Source: 66-474 sp035547895
GTDB lineage: Bacteria; Pseudomonadota; Gammaproteobacteria; Xanthomonadales; Rhodanobacteraceae
DNA length: 8,040 nucleotides
Reading direction: 5' to 3'
Assembly: GCA_035547895.1 (NCBI GenBank)
Contig: DASZTT010000054.1
Span: 1 to 8,040 of the forward strand
This document shows, piece by piece, positions 1-6,927 of this stretch (position 1 is its first letter; every line of letters starts with the position of its first letter). The notes beneath the pieces are model-generated. The model saw only the letters and a list, made by a program, of their open reading frames with translations. It was not told the origin of the DNA and searched no databases. A program made the position numbers and the translations under genes.

Positions 1-16
1 TGGGTGGGATGTCCAT
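1..16 (-). CDS. start of probable permease F, type 2 (truncated by window edge)
   Basis: Only five codons plus one base are visible: Met-Asp-Ile-Pro-Pro, then a codon beginning with A. The type 2 permeases start Met-x-x-x-Pro-Ile (MTLHPI in B, MQIRPI in D), so the proline falls in the right place and the partial sixth codon is compatible with Ile. Together with the ribosome site merged with the E stop, and the strict type 1/type 2 alternation, this predicts a third type 2 permease. The visible peptide alone is too short to prove a family, so the call rests mainly on context. Confidence 0.6.
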
Positions 17-22
17 GGCTCT

Positions 23-28
23 ACCTCA
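23..28 (-). promoter_or_regulatory. stop codon of E overlapping the ribosome site of the next gene
   Basis: On the minus strand the E stop TGA runs into TGAGGT (28-23), a Shine-Dalgarno sequence placed 7 bases before an ATG at 16. The layout copies the C-D joint at 2755-2740 and supports a real gene continuing past the left edge. Confidence 0.7.
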
Positions 29-1339
29 AACCGACTTCAATGGCGGCGCCGGCGCCACCACGCAGGCGCGCCACGCGGGCAGCAGGCCCGCGATCAGGCT
101 TGCGACCAGCGCGATCACGAAGGTGGCGATGAACATGGAAACGTCGAGATGGGCGAGGCTGGCGTATTCCGCGGGCTGGTGCCGGATCGCCCACAGGCCC
201 AGCTCCGCAAAGATCAATCCGAGCACGCCGCCGGCAACGCCGACCATGCCGGACTCGACCATGAATTGCGTGAAGATTGCTCCGCGCGTCGCACCCAGGG
301 CGCGCCGCACGCCGATCTCGCGCGAGCGGCGCAGGCACTTCGCCAGCAGCAGGCCCACGGTGTTGACGACGCAGATCAGCAGGAAGCCGAAGGCGAGGTT
401 GGCCTGCATGCGCGCGTCGTCGGGCACGACCCGTTGCTGGGCAAGGAAACCCATCAGATCAGGCAGGTCCACCTCGGGATGGTGGAAGCGTCCCAGCGCA
501 ATCTGCTGGGCCACGTAATTGGACAGGAAGGTCTTGTAGGCACCGGCGTCCGAGGCGTTCGCCAGTTCCACCCACGTCGCCACCCAGACGCACGGCGCCG
601 TTTCCAGGTGGTCGGCATCGATACCCGAATCGAAGCAATTGACGGTCTGCGTGTTCACCTTGTCCGCGATCGCGGCCTGCAGCGGCATGAACAGGGCGTC
701 GCCCTTGCCGTATCCGCGCCCACCGAGGTTCACCGAATAGAAGCGCGGCTGCGGTGCCCATGGCTTCAGCACGCCGACAATGCGGTAGTCGTGGTCGTTG
801 ACACGCAGGATCCTGCCGACGCTGTTGACGCCACCGAACAGCTTGTCGTTGAGAAAGCCGGCAATCACGATCACGTGCGCGCGATTCCCGTCGTCCTGCG
901 CGCTCCAGCCGCTGCCGTACTGGAACGAGGCATTGAACATCGAAAAGAAATCCGACGTGGTGACGACGCCATCGCTGAAGAACGGGTGCTGGCCCGGCAC
1001 CTGCGGCGTGACCTTGCTGGAAGCCAGCGCCATCACCGCCTGCCGCTCGGCCTTGTGCGCGTGCAGCAGGTTCATGGCGTCGGTGTAAGTCATCAGATTG
1101 CCCCATCTCTGGAACAGCTTCTCCGCCGGTGTCGTGCTCGCTTCGCTCAGCGGATCGATCTCCGGCGCGAAGATGCGCGCGCTCTTCTGCGGCAGCGGAT
1201 CGCCGGACAGCAGCTTCAACACCGTCAGCGTCGTGATCGACGCACCAATACCGAGCCCGAGCGCCAGCACCATCAGCGCGGTGAGCACGCGGTTGCGCTT
1301 GAAACTGCGCAGCGCGATGTCGAGGTAATAGCCGAACAT
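26..1339 (-). CDS. permease E: FtsX/MacB-family ABC transporter permease, type 1
   Basis: This third type 1 permease is 437 residues long. It begins MFGYYLDIALRSFKRNR. TM1 is about 20-43, the periplasmic core about 45-310, TM2 312-334, the coupling segment EIGVRRALGATR at 341-352, TM3 361-384 and TM4 399-421. The segment SGDPLP (45-50), FQYGSGW (139-145), LNDKLFGGVNSVG and RIVGVLKPW are shared with A and C. Cysteines 235 and 250 repeat the conserved periplasmic pair, followed by VW. By eye E is closer to C than to A in the first 60 residues. The start at 1339 has GGAG (1351-1348) 8 bases upstream. The stop TGA (28-26) merges with a ribosome site for the next gene. It probably pairs with the type 2 permease whose start is seen at 16. 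Substrate unknown. Confidence 0.95.
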   Translation of the reverse strand: MFGYYLDIALRSFKRNRVLTALMVLALGLGIGASITTLTVLKLLSGDPLPQKSARIFAPEIDPLSEASTTPAEKLFQRWGNLMTYTDAMNLLHAHKAERQAVMALASSKVTPQVPGQHPFFSDGVVTTSDFFSMFNASFQYGSGWSAQDDGNRAHVIVIAGFLNDKLFGGVNSVGRILRVNDHDYRIVGVLKPWAPQPRFYSVNLGGRGYGKGDALFMPLQAAIADKVNTQTVNCFDSGIDADHLETAPCVWVATWVELANASDAGAYKTFLSNYVAQQIALGRFHHPEVDLPDLMGFLAQQRVVPDDARMQANLAFGFLLICVVNTVGLLLAKCLRRSREIGVRRALGATRGAIFTQFMVESGMVGVAGGVLGLIFAELGLWAIRHQPAEYASLAHLDVSMFIATFVIALVASLIAGLLPAWRACVVAPAPPLKSV

Positions 1340-1366
1340 GGATTACGCTCCGAAAGTTCCTTGCTC

Positions 1367-1474
1367 GTCATTCCAGGGCCGCGCAAAGCGCGGAACCCGG
1401 AATCGGCTGACGGGGAAGTTCAGACCGATTCCGGGTTCTGTAAGCGATACACCCGCGGACGGCCCCGGTATGAC
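1367..1474. repeat. composite palindromic repeat between permeases D and E
   Basis: This element occupies most of the 180-base gap between the second and third pair and is bounded by GTCAT (1367-1371) and ATGAC (1470-1474). A perfect 14-bp inverted repeat GAACCCGGAATCGG (1393-1406) pairs with 1425-1438 across an 18-base loop. A 6-bp hairpin CCGCGC/GCGCGG (1379-1384/1388-1393) with loop AAA shares its last base with the long stem. It has the same ends and general plan as the element at 4113-4209, but different stem sequence. The stretch 1475-1519 beyond it shows nothing I can name; 1340-1366 holds the ribosome site of E (GGAG at 1351-1348). Confidence 0.82.
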
Positions 1475-1519
1475 GATGAATTGCGATTCGCATGCCCGGA
1501 TTCCCCATTCCTGCTTTCA

Positions 1520-2740
1520 TCAGACGCTCCGCGTCGCCACCACCGGCGGTACCGCGGCCGCACGCAAGGCCGGCACCAATACCGCGAGCTGCCCGAGCAG
1601 CCACAACACCACCACGCCCACCGGCAGGTACCACAGCGGCAGACGCGGCACCTCGAAGAACTTCATCAGCACGATGTTGATCCCGATCGCCAGCACGACG
1701 CCCACCACGATGCCGAACGTGACGATCAGGAAATTCTCGGTCTGGAAGTAGCGCAGGATGTCCGCGCGCGTCGCACCCAGTGCGCGGCGGATGCCGATCT
1801 GCTTGCGCCGCTGAGCGACCCAGAAACTGGCAAGCCCCACGATCCCGAACGCGGTGACGCCCAGCAGCGCGACGATCACGCCGACCAGCAGGCCCGCCAT
1901 CGCGCGATCATTCCTGAAGAAGCGTTCGCGCAAATGGCCGATGGTCTGGCTGTTGGCGTAATCGAGCACCACGTCCGGCGCGATCTTTGCCACGGCGGCG
2001 CGCGCTTCGGTCATCACGCGCTCCAGATCCCCGGGCTTGGCACGGATCAGATAGGTTCCGGCAAGCTGGCCGCCCGCCTGCACCGGCACGAATACGCACC
2101 ATTGCGCGCCATGTTCGCCGTTCTCGGTGTACTGCGAGACCGACAAATTCGCCACGACGCCGATTACCCGGAATCGGTACTTGGCGCCCCAGAACTCCTT
2201 GCCAAGGGGGTTTGCGCCCGGCCAGAGTTTTTCCGCCAGGGCTTGCGTAACCAGGACCCGCGACGAGAGCGGCATGTAGTCGTGATCCAGGATCGGCTGG
2301 TAATCATCGGCCGCGGGCAGGTGGCCTGCCACCAGCTTGAGTCCCAGCGCTTCAGGGGAACCTGCTTCCCCCTGATACGTCTGGACTACCGCACCGAAAT
2401 GCTTGCCCTCCTGGTCGAGGGTGATGCCATTGACGCCACCTTGCGGGCCGAACGGCACCGAGCTGACGACGTGTACCGACTCGACGCCGGCGATCCCGCG
2501 CAATCCCGCAAGCATGCGCGCATTCAGGTCGTTCGCGTCCTTGGGGCCGAACCCCGTCACCACGATGGTTCCGAGCGAGCTTTCGTCCACGCCACTGACG
2601 ATGTCCATGGCAGAAAGTCGATTGACAATAAGGAATACGGCGTTCACCAGTACCGCGCAGGCCAGCGCGATTTCCATCGCAATGAGGAAGGTCGCAAGCT
2701 TGTGTTTTCTCAGCGCGGCGAGGATGGGACGGATTTGCAT
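1520..2740 (-). CDS. permease D: FtsX/MacB-family ABC transporter permease, type 2
   Basis: This 406-residue type 2 permease follows C after a 12-base gap. It begins MQIRPILAALRKHK and ends VATRSV, as in permease B. TM1 is about 17-39, the periplasmic domain about 41-278, TM2 281-305, the coupling segment QIGIRRALGATR at 314-325, TM3 336-358 and TM4 369-391. SFWVAQRRKQ and DILRYFQTEN flank the coupling motif and are shared with B; two 29-base stretches of DNA in this region (1734-1762 and 1785-1813) are identical to B (4455-4483 and 4506-4534). LGLKLVAGH, KLWPGANPLGK and RFRVIGVVANLS mark the MacB-like periplasmic core. An upstream in-frame GTG at 2749 is possible but sits inside the ribosome site, and alignment with B supports 2740. 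It probably forms a heterodimer with C and is translationally coupled to it; no ATPase motifs are present. Confidence 0.95.
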   Translation of the reverse strand: MQIRPILAALRKHKLATFLIAMEIALACAVLVNAVFLIVNRLSAMDIVSGVDESSLGTIVVTGFGPKDANDLNARMLAGLRGIAGVESVHVVSSVPFGPQGGVNGITLDQEGKHFGAVVQTYQGEAGSPEALGLKLVAGHLPAADDYQPILDHDYMPLSSRVLVTQALAEKLWPGANPLGKEFWGAKYRFRVIGVVANLSVSQYTENGEHGAQWCVFVPVQAGGQLAGTYLIRAKPGDLERVMTEARAAVAKIAPDVVLDYANSQTIGHLRERFFRNDRAMAGLLVGVIVALLGVTAFGIVGLASFWVAQRRKQIGIRRALGATRADILRYFQTENFLIVTFGIVVGVVLAIGINIVLMKFFEVPRLPLWYLPVGVVVLWLLGQLAVLVPALRAAAVPPVVATRSV

Positions 2741-2748
2741 GTCAGCCA

Positions 2749-2755
2749 CCCCTCA
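2749..2755 (-). promoter_or_regulatory. stop codon of C overlapping the ribosome site of D
   Basis: On the minus strand the C stop TGA (2755-2753) runs straight into a strong Shine-Dalgarno sequence, TGAGGGG, with GAGGGG at 2754-2749. It lies 8 bases before the ATG at 2740. It decides the D start in favour of 2740 over the in-frame GTG at 2749, which lies inside the Shine-Dalgarno itself. The same arrangement recurs at the end of permease E (28-23), so the type 1/type 2 joint appears ancestral. Confidence 0.85.
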
Positions 2756-4078
2756 CAGTGTCTTGAGTTGCAGGGCCGGAGCGATGCGACTGGCACGCAG
2801 CGCGGGCAACGCACCCGCCAGCAGGCTGACCGCGATCGCCAGCAAGAACGTCACGACAAACATCGACACGTCCATGTTCACCAGATCCGAATACGGCGTC
2901 TGTTGCCGGCGCACCAGCCACAGGCCGACCAGCGTCAGCAGCCACCCAGCCGCGCCTCCGATGAAGCCGATCAAGCCGGCCTCGGTCAGGCACTGCGCGA
3001 ACACCGAGCGGCGGGAGGCGCCCAGCGCGCGCCGCACCCCGATCTCGCCTGCGCGGCGCAGGAACTTGGCCAGCAACAACCCCACGGTGTTGAACAGGCA
3101 GATCGCAAGGAAGGCGAGCGCGAGCCATGTTTGCAACCGCACGTTCTTGGGTATCACCTGCTCGTAATCCAGGCGCTGCATCAAGTCCAGCATGCGTGTG
3201 TTGGTGTTGGCAAAGCGGCCCAATGCCTTCTGCTGCTGGGCATAGTTCCTGATGAACGCGCGGTAGTCAGCCACCTTGGCTGCGCTGTCAAGCTCCACCC
3301 ACAAAGCGGTCCACAGGCACGGCGCGTCCTCCAGGTGCCCCGGAACGCGCGGGCCATTGCCCCAGCAGGTGAACTGGAAGAAATTGCCGTCATTGACTTC
3401 CAGTGCGCTCTGGAGCGGCATGAATACGTCCTCGGGCTTGGCGTAGTAACTCGTATCGAAGCCGTTGCCGGTAAAGCCGCCGAGCACATCGTAGAACAGC
3501 GGTGTCGGCCGCCACGGCGCCAGCACGCCCACGATGCGCACATCGCTGTCCTTCAGGCGCAACGTCTTGCCCACGCTGTTCTTGCCACCGAACAACTTGT
3601 CGTTGAGATCGGACGAGATCACCGCGACACGATTCCGGTTTGCGCCATCCTGCGGCGTCCAGGAACTGCCGTACTCGAAAGGCACTGCGAACATCGGAAA
3701 GAAATCCGATGTCGTGGCCATCAGCGTGAGCATCAGTGGTGGACGATCTGCCCCCGGCGCGCTGACCTTCACCGGGCTTTGCACCACGATAGCCTGGCGG
3801 TCGGCGCGATGCGCGGTCCACAGGTCCACCGCAGAACGGTAGTCCATCATGTCCAGCGGATGCCTCGGGTTGTACCAACTGGCCGGCGTGGAATCGACCT
3901 GCGGGAAAAAGATGTGCGCGCTCCTGCCCGGCAGCGGATCGCCCGAAAGCAGGTGCATCACCGTCAGCGTGGTCATGCTGGCGCCGATGCCGATGGCGAT
4001 CGCCAGCACCATCAGCACAGTCAGCAGGCGGTTGCGCTTGAGGCTGCGGAATGCGAGGTCGAGGTAGTACGCAAACAT
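2753..4078 (-). CDS. permease C: FtsX/MacB-family ABC transporter permease, type 1
   Basis: This 441-residue type 1 permease has the same architecture and length as permease A. MFAYYLDLAFRSLKRNR at the N-terminus is 16/20 identical to A over the first 20 residues. TM1 is about 20-43, the periplasmic core about 45-314, TM2 316-338, the coupling segment EIGVRRALGASR at 345-356, TM3 365-388 and TM4 403-424. The periplasmic domain carries FEYGSSW, LNDKLFGGKNSVGKTL, RIVGVLAPW and the cysteine pair C238/C254, followed by LW. The frame runs open up to 4117, and MKFMF offers a start three codons upstream. I chose 4078 because it matches A and E; its ribosome site is weak (GGA at 4089-4087, 8 bases upstream), which may mean lower initiation. 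The stop TGA at 2755-2753 overlaps the ribosome site of permease D, pointing to translational coupling with D. Confidence 0.94.
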   Translation of the reverse strand: MFAYYLDLAFRSLKRNRLLTVLMVLAIAIGIGASMTTLTVMHLLSGDPLPGRSAHIFFPQVDSTPASWYNPRHPLDMMDYRSAVDLWTAHRADRQAIVVQSPVKVSAPGADRPPLMLTLMATTSDFFPMFAVPFEYGSSWTPQDGANRNRVAVISSDLNDKLFGGKNSVGKTLRLKDSDVRIVGVLAPWRPTPLFYDVLGGFTGNGFDTSYYAKPEDVFMPLQSALEVNDGNFFQFTCWGNGPRVPGHLEDAPCLWTALWVELDSAAKVADYRAFIRNYAQQQKALGRFANTNTRMLDLMQRLDYEQVIPKNVRLQTWLALAFLAICLFNTVGLLLAKFLRRAGEIGVRRALGASRRSVFAQCLTEAGLIGFIGGAAGWLLTLVGLWLVRRQQTPYSDLVNMDVSMFVVTFLLAIAVSLLAGALPALRASRIAPALQLKTL

Positions 4079-4112
4079 GAATTTCATCCGTTCAAGGAAT
4101 GATTCTTGGCGC

Positions 4113-4209
4113 GCCATTCCGGCGAAGGCCGGAATCCATCCTGTTTTCGGGAAAGTCGAAATGGATTCCGGGTTCAGCCGCGATGAATCCGCGGCAGCTC
4201 CGAAATGAC
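4113..4209. repeat. composite palindromic repeat between permeases B and C
   Basis: The 162-base gap between the first and second permease pair contains a composite element bounded by GCCAT (4113-4117) and ATGAC (4205-4209). It holds an 8-bp hairpin ATTCCGGC/GCCGGAAT (4116-4123/4128-4135, loop GAAG), an overlapping 11-bp inverted repeat CCGGAATCCAT (4129-4139) against 4161-4171, and a 6-bp GCCGCG/CGCGGC hairpin (4177-4182/4190-4195). Positions 4115-4133 repeat exactly at 5526-5544. The alternative pairings are mutually exclusive, so the RNA could adopt more than one fold. The remaining gap sequence (4079-4112, 4210-4240) shows only the weak ribosome site of C. Confidence 0.85.
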
Positions 4210-4240
4210 GACGTACGTTTGTCTTTTCGATTCGACTCCA

Positions 4241-5503
4241 TCACACGCTCCGTGTCGCCTCCACCGGCGACACGCGCGATGCGCGACGTGCCGGGGCGAA
4301 AACCGCGCCCTGCCCCAGCAGCATCAGCGCGACGATGCCGACCAGCACGTACAGCAGCGACATGCGGTCCATCGCGAACTGCTTCATCATCCAGAGGTTC
4401 AGCCCTACCGCCAGGATCGCGCCCAGCACCACGCCGGCGCCCGCGATCATCAGGTTCTCGGTCTGGAAGTAGCGCAGGATGTCGTTGCGGGTTGCGCCCA
4501 GCGCACGGCGGATGCCGATCTGCTTGCGCCGCTGGCCCACCCAGAAACTGGTGAGGCCGACGATGCCAGCCGCGGTGACGCACAGCAGGATCACGCAGAT
4601 CACGCCCATCAGGATGGCCATGCCGATGTCGGCGCGATAGGCGCGCGCGCGAATTTCGGAGAACGGCATGATGCCGATGCCGATGTCGGGCTGGTCCTCG
4701 AGCACGCGCATCGGATTGGCCTTGAACAGCGCGTCGCGCGCTTCGCGCATCGCGGCATCGAGGCGCCCCGGACGCGCGCGCACCGCGGTACGCGTGTAAT
4801 TGGCATCCAGCCGAACGGGCTGCAGCACGGAGTTCCACGCGAAACTGTTGCCCCAGCTGCTGCTCGCGGGAATCTGCATGCGCTCGACCACGCCGATGAT
4901 CGTGCTCGGTATCGCAAGGCCATCGAGATAGACGGTCTTGCCGAGCGCGTCGCCCTTGGGGAACAGCTTGTCGGCGAGCGTCTTGGTGACGATCACCATC
5001 GGCGGTTCGCCGACACCGCGGAAGCCGCGGTTTGTGATCTCGCTGGAGGTGAAGTTGCGGCCCGCGACCAGCCGCAGGCCGAGCGTATTGATCATCTGCT
5101 CGTCGCCGAAATAGTAGGCGGCGTGCTCGGTGCTGTGCTGCTGGTCCGGCTTCAGTCCGACCCCGCCGGTCCACGACGACTGCAGCAGCGGCAGCGAATT
5201 GATGGCCGCCACGGCCTCAACGTCCGGCAAGCCGCGCAGGGTGGCGAGATCACTGCGCTGCATCGCGTCGAGCTTCTGGATCGACGCCGCGTCGTCGCCG
5301 GTCGGTGCGCCCACGTAGGCCTGCTGGATCAGGAACAGATTCTGTTCGTCGACGCCGGTCGGCCGGTGCACGCGTTCGACGCGCTGGCCGATGATGAAGA
5401 CCGCGTTGCATACGATCGCCAGCGTCAGCGCGATCTGCAGCGTGATCAGGGTGACGCCCGCCTTGTGCTTCTTCAGCGCCGCGACGATGGGATGGAGTGT
5501 CAT
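4241..5503 (-). CDS. permease B: FtsX/MacB-family ABC transporter permease, type 2
   Basis: This 420-residue inner-membrane permease is the partner class to permease A. It begins MTLHPIVAALKKHK, matching MQIRPILAALRKHK of permease D, and ends EATRSV. TM1 is about 17-38, the periplasmic domain about 40-290, TM2 292-316, the coupling segment with QIGIRRALGATR at 328-339, TM3 350-372 and TM4 382-405. The stretch around residues 320-350 (SFWVGQRRKQ, then DILRYFQTEN) is almost identical to D in protein and DNA. In the periplasmic part, LGLRLVAGR and the KLFP.GDALGKT stretch are typical of MacB-core domains. It lacks the cysteine pair of the type 1 proteins. The start at 5503 is supported by AGAGGA (5516-5511) 7 bases upstream and by alignment with D. 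The gap from A holds a repeat, unlike the tight C-D and E-F joints. Its substrate is unknown; role as the second half of a heterodimer with A is inferred. Confidence 0.95.
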   Translation of the reverse strand: MTLHPIVAALKKHKAGVTLITLQIALTLAIVCNAVFIIGQRVERVHRPTGVDEQNLFLIQQAYVGAPTGDDAASIQKLDAMQRSDLATLRGLPDVEAVAAINSLPLLQSSWTGGVGLKPDQQHSTEHAAYYFGDEQMINTLGLRLVAGRNFTSSEITNRGFRGVGEPPMVIVTKTLADKLFPKGDALGKTVYLDGLAIPSTIIGVVERMQIPASSSWGNSFAWNSVLQPVRLDANYTRTAVRARPGRLDAAMREARDALFKANPMRVLEDQPDIGIGIMPFSEIRARAYRADIGMAILMGVICVILLCVTAAGIVGLTSFWVGQRRKQIGIRRALGATRNDILRYFQTENLMIAGAGVVLGAILAVGLNLWMMKQFAMDRMSLLYVLVGIVALMLLGQGAVFAPARRASRVSPVEATRSV

Positions 5504-5523
5504 TTCTGCGTCCTCTTTTTTAC

Positions 5524-5577
5524 GTCATTCCGGCGAAGGCCGGACTGCGTTTGCAGGACTGCAAACGCGAACGCCGG
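5524..5577. repeat. palindromic repeat between permeases A and B
   Basis: This compact element fills most of the 76-base gap between A and B and ends two bases from the A stop codon. It contains a 6-bp TCCGGC/GCCGGA hairpin at 5529-5534/5539-5544 with loop GAAG, a perfect 10-bp inverted repeat at 5547-5556/5559-5568 that is nearly continuous, and a longer-range CCGGCG/CGCCGG pairing (5530-5535 with 5572-5577). The 19 bases at 5526-5544 are identical to 4115-4133 in the next gap, which marks it as a member of a dispersed family rather than chance structure. On the coding strand the element is followed by an A-run, not a T-run, so a rho-independent terminator is unlikely. Confidence 0.85.
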
Positions 5578-5579
5578 TA

Positions 5580-6905
5580 TCAATTCGATTTCAACTGCCA
5601 CGCCGGCTGCACGGCCGCCGCGCGCATCGTGGGATAGAGTCCCGCCAGCATCGTTGCCACGATCGCCACGATCAGCGTGGTGATCAGCAAGGAGATGTCC
5701 AGGTGCGCCAGCGCGGCGATGTCGCGCGGCAGCACCCAGCTGACACCGGCGATGCCGAAGCCGGTCAGCAGCAGCCCCAGCACGCCGCCGGCGAGCCCGA
5801 CCATGCCAGACTCGATCAGGAATTGCGTGTAGATCTCGCGACGCGATGCACCCAGCGCGCGACGCACGCCGATCTCGCTGGAACGGCGCAGGAATTTCGC
5901 CAGCAGCAAGCCGGCGGTGTTGACCAGGCATACCAGCAGCAATCCCAGCGCGACATACAGCGAGATCTTCGTGTCCGGCGGCACCACGTGCTCGAAATCC
6001 AGCCAGTCCATCAATCCACGCAGGCGGTTGTTGGGCGCCCAAGTAAAGCGCCCCGCCTGCTGCTGCGCGGCGGCGTAGTTGTCGAGGTATTGCTTGTATT
6101 GCTGCACCGCAGCCGCGTCGTCCAGTTGCACCATGAACGCGATCCACACGCATTCGGAATGCTGCAGCCCGACGAAACCCGGTTCCTTGGGCGTCGCGTC
6201 GCAGTTGGTATTGCCGTTGTTGTTCATGCTGTTCGCGATGGCGGTGGTGAACGGGACGAACAGGCTGCCGCCGCCTTCGCTGAAGCCGCCGGTATTGACC
6301 ACGTCGTAGAACTGCGGCTGCGGATGCCAGTCGTCGAGCACGCCGACCACGCGGAATTCGTGGCCGTCAACGCTGAGGGTCTTGCCGACGTTGTCACCGC
6401 CGCCGAATGCCTTGTCGTTGAGGTGGCTGCTGATCACCGCGACCTGGGCGCGGTGCTCGTCGTCGGCCGCGCTCCAGCCGCTGCCGTACTTGAAGCGCAC
6501 GTCCAGCATCGGGAAGAACTCGCTGTAGACCGCTTCGCCGATCGCGGTGATCGGATGCTGGCCGACGCGCTGCGGCGTCACCGCCGAACCGATCTGGTAC
6601 ATCGCGCTCTGGTACTTGGCGCGGTGATCGCGCATCAGCGCGACGGCGTCGGTGTAGTCCATCGCGTCAGGGGGCTCGTTGCTGGTGTCCTTGGGACCGT
6701 GCCCGGCCGGACCCCAGTTGTCGATCTGCGGCACGAACAGCTTCGAGGATTTCCAGGGAATCGGATCACCCGACACCGCGCGGAACACCGACCACGTCGT
6801 CATCGACGCGGCCACGCCGAAGCCGATGGTGATGATCATCAGCCCGGTGAGCGCCTTGTGGCGTTTCAGGCTGCGTAGCGCGAGATCGAGGTAGTAAGCA
6901 AACAT
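5580..6905 (-). CDS. permease A: FtsX/MacB-family ABC transporter permease, type 1
   Basis: This is a 441-residue inner-membrane permease without its own ATPase domain. It has a short cytoplasmic N-terminus MFAYYLDLALRSLKR, TM1 at about 20-42, a large periplasmic MacB-core-like domain (about 45-312), TM2 at 314-336, the cytoplasmic coupling segment EIGVRRALGASR at 344-355, TM3 at 364-390 and TM4 at 403-425. That is the four-helix FtsX layout. The periplasmic domain contains FKYGSGW, the run HLNDKAFGGGDNVGKTL, an Asn-rich patch near 226-234, and cysteines at 235 and 252 that recur in permeases C and E. The frame is open upstream to 7004, but that extension is translated repeat DNA. I chose the ATG at 6905 because MFxYYLD is the start shared with C and E and GGAG (6919-6916) lies 10 bases upstream. 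It probably pairs with permease B. A is the most diverged of the three type 1 proteins. Confidence 0.95.
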   Translation of the reverse strand: MFAYYLDLALRSLKRHKALTGLMIITIGFGVAASMTTWSVFRAVSGDPIPWKSSKLFVPQIDNWGPAGHGPKDTSNEPPDAMDYTDAVALMRDHRAKYQSAMYQIGSAVTPQRVGQHPITAIGEAVYSEFFPMLDVRFKYGSGWSAADDEHRAQVAVISSHLNDKAFGGGDNVGKTLSVDGHEFRVVGVLDDWHPQPQFYDVVNTGGFSEGGGSLFVPFTTAIANSMNNNGNTNCDATPKEPGFVGLQHSECVWIAFMVQLDDAAAVQQYKQYLDNYAAAQQQAGRFTWAPNNRLRGLMDWLDFEHVVPPDTKISLYVALGLLLVCLVNTAGLLLAKFLRRSSEIGVRRALGASRREIYTQFLIESGMVGLAGGVLGLLLTGFGIAGVSWVLPRDIAALAHLDISLLITTLIVAIVATMLAGLYPTMRAAAVQPAWQLKSN

Positions 6906-6927
6906 TTTCCATTCACTCCGCTTTTTG

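Noticed and set aside
149..4102. Very long plus-strand open frame (1317 codons) opposite permeases C, D and E, and similar plus-strand frames at 4205-5683 and 5391-6878
   Set aside because: They are antisense shadows of GC-rich genes. Their products are rich in Arg, His, Gln and Ala without any domain pattern, they run through intergenic repeats, and the minus-strand genes carry clear conserved motifs.
4079..4117. N-terminal extension of permease C (start at 4117, or at 4087 with MKFMF)
   Set aside because: The upstream part overlaps the repeat and has no match in A or E. The 4078 start is favoured by alignment, although its ribosome site is weak.
5504..5577. Intrinsic terminator between A and B
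   Set aside because: The T-run at 5515-5521 is on the plus strand; on the coding strand the palindromes are followed by an A-run and then the B ribosome site.
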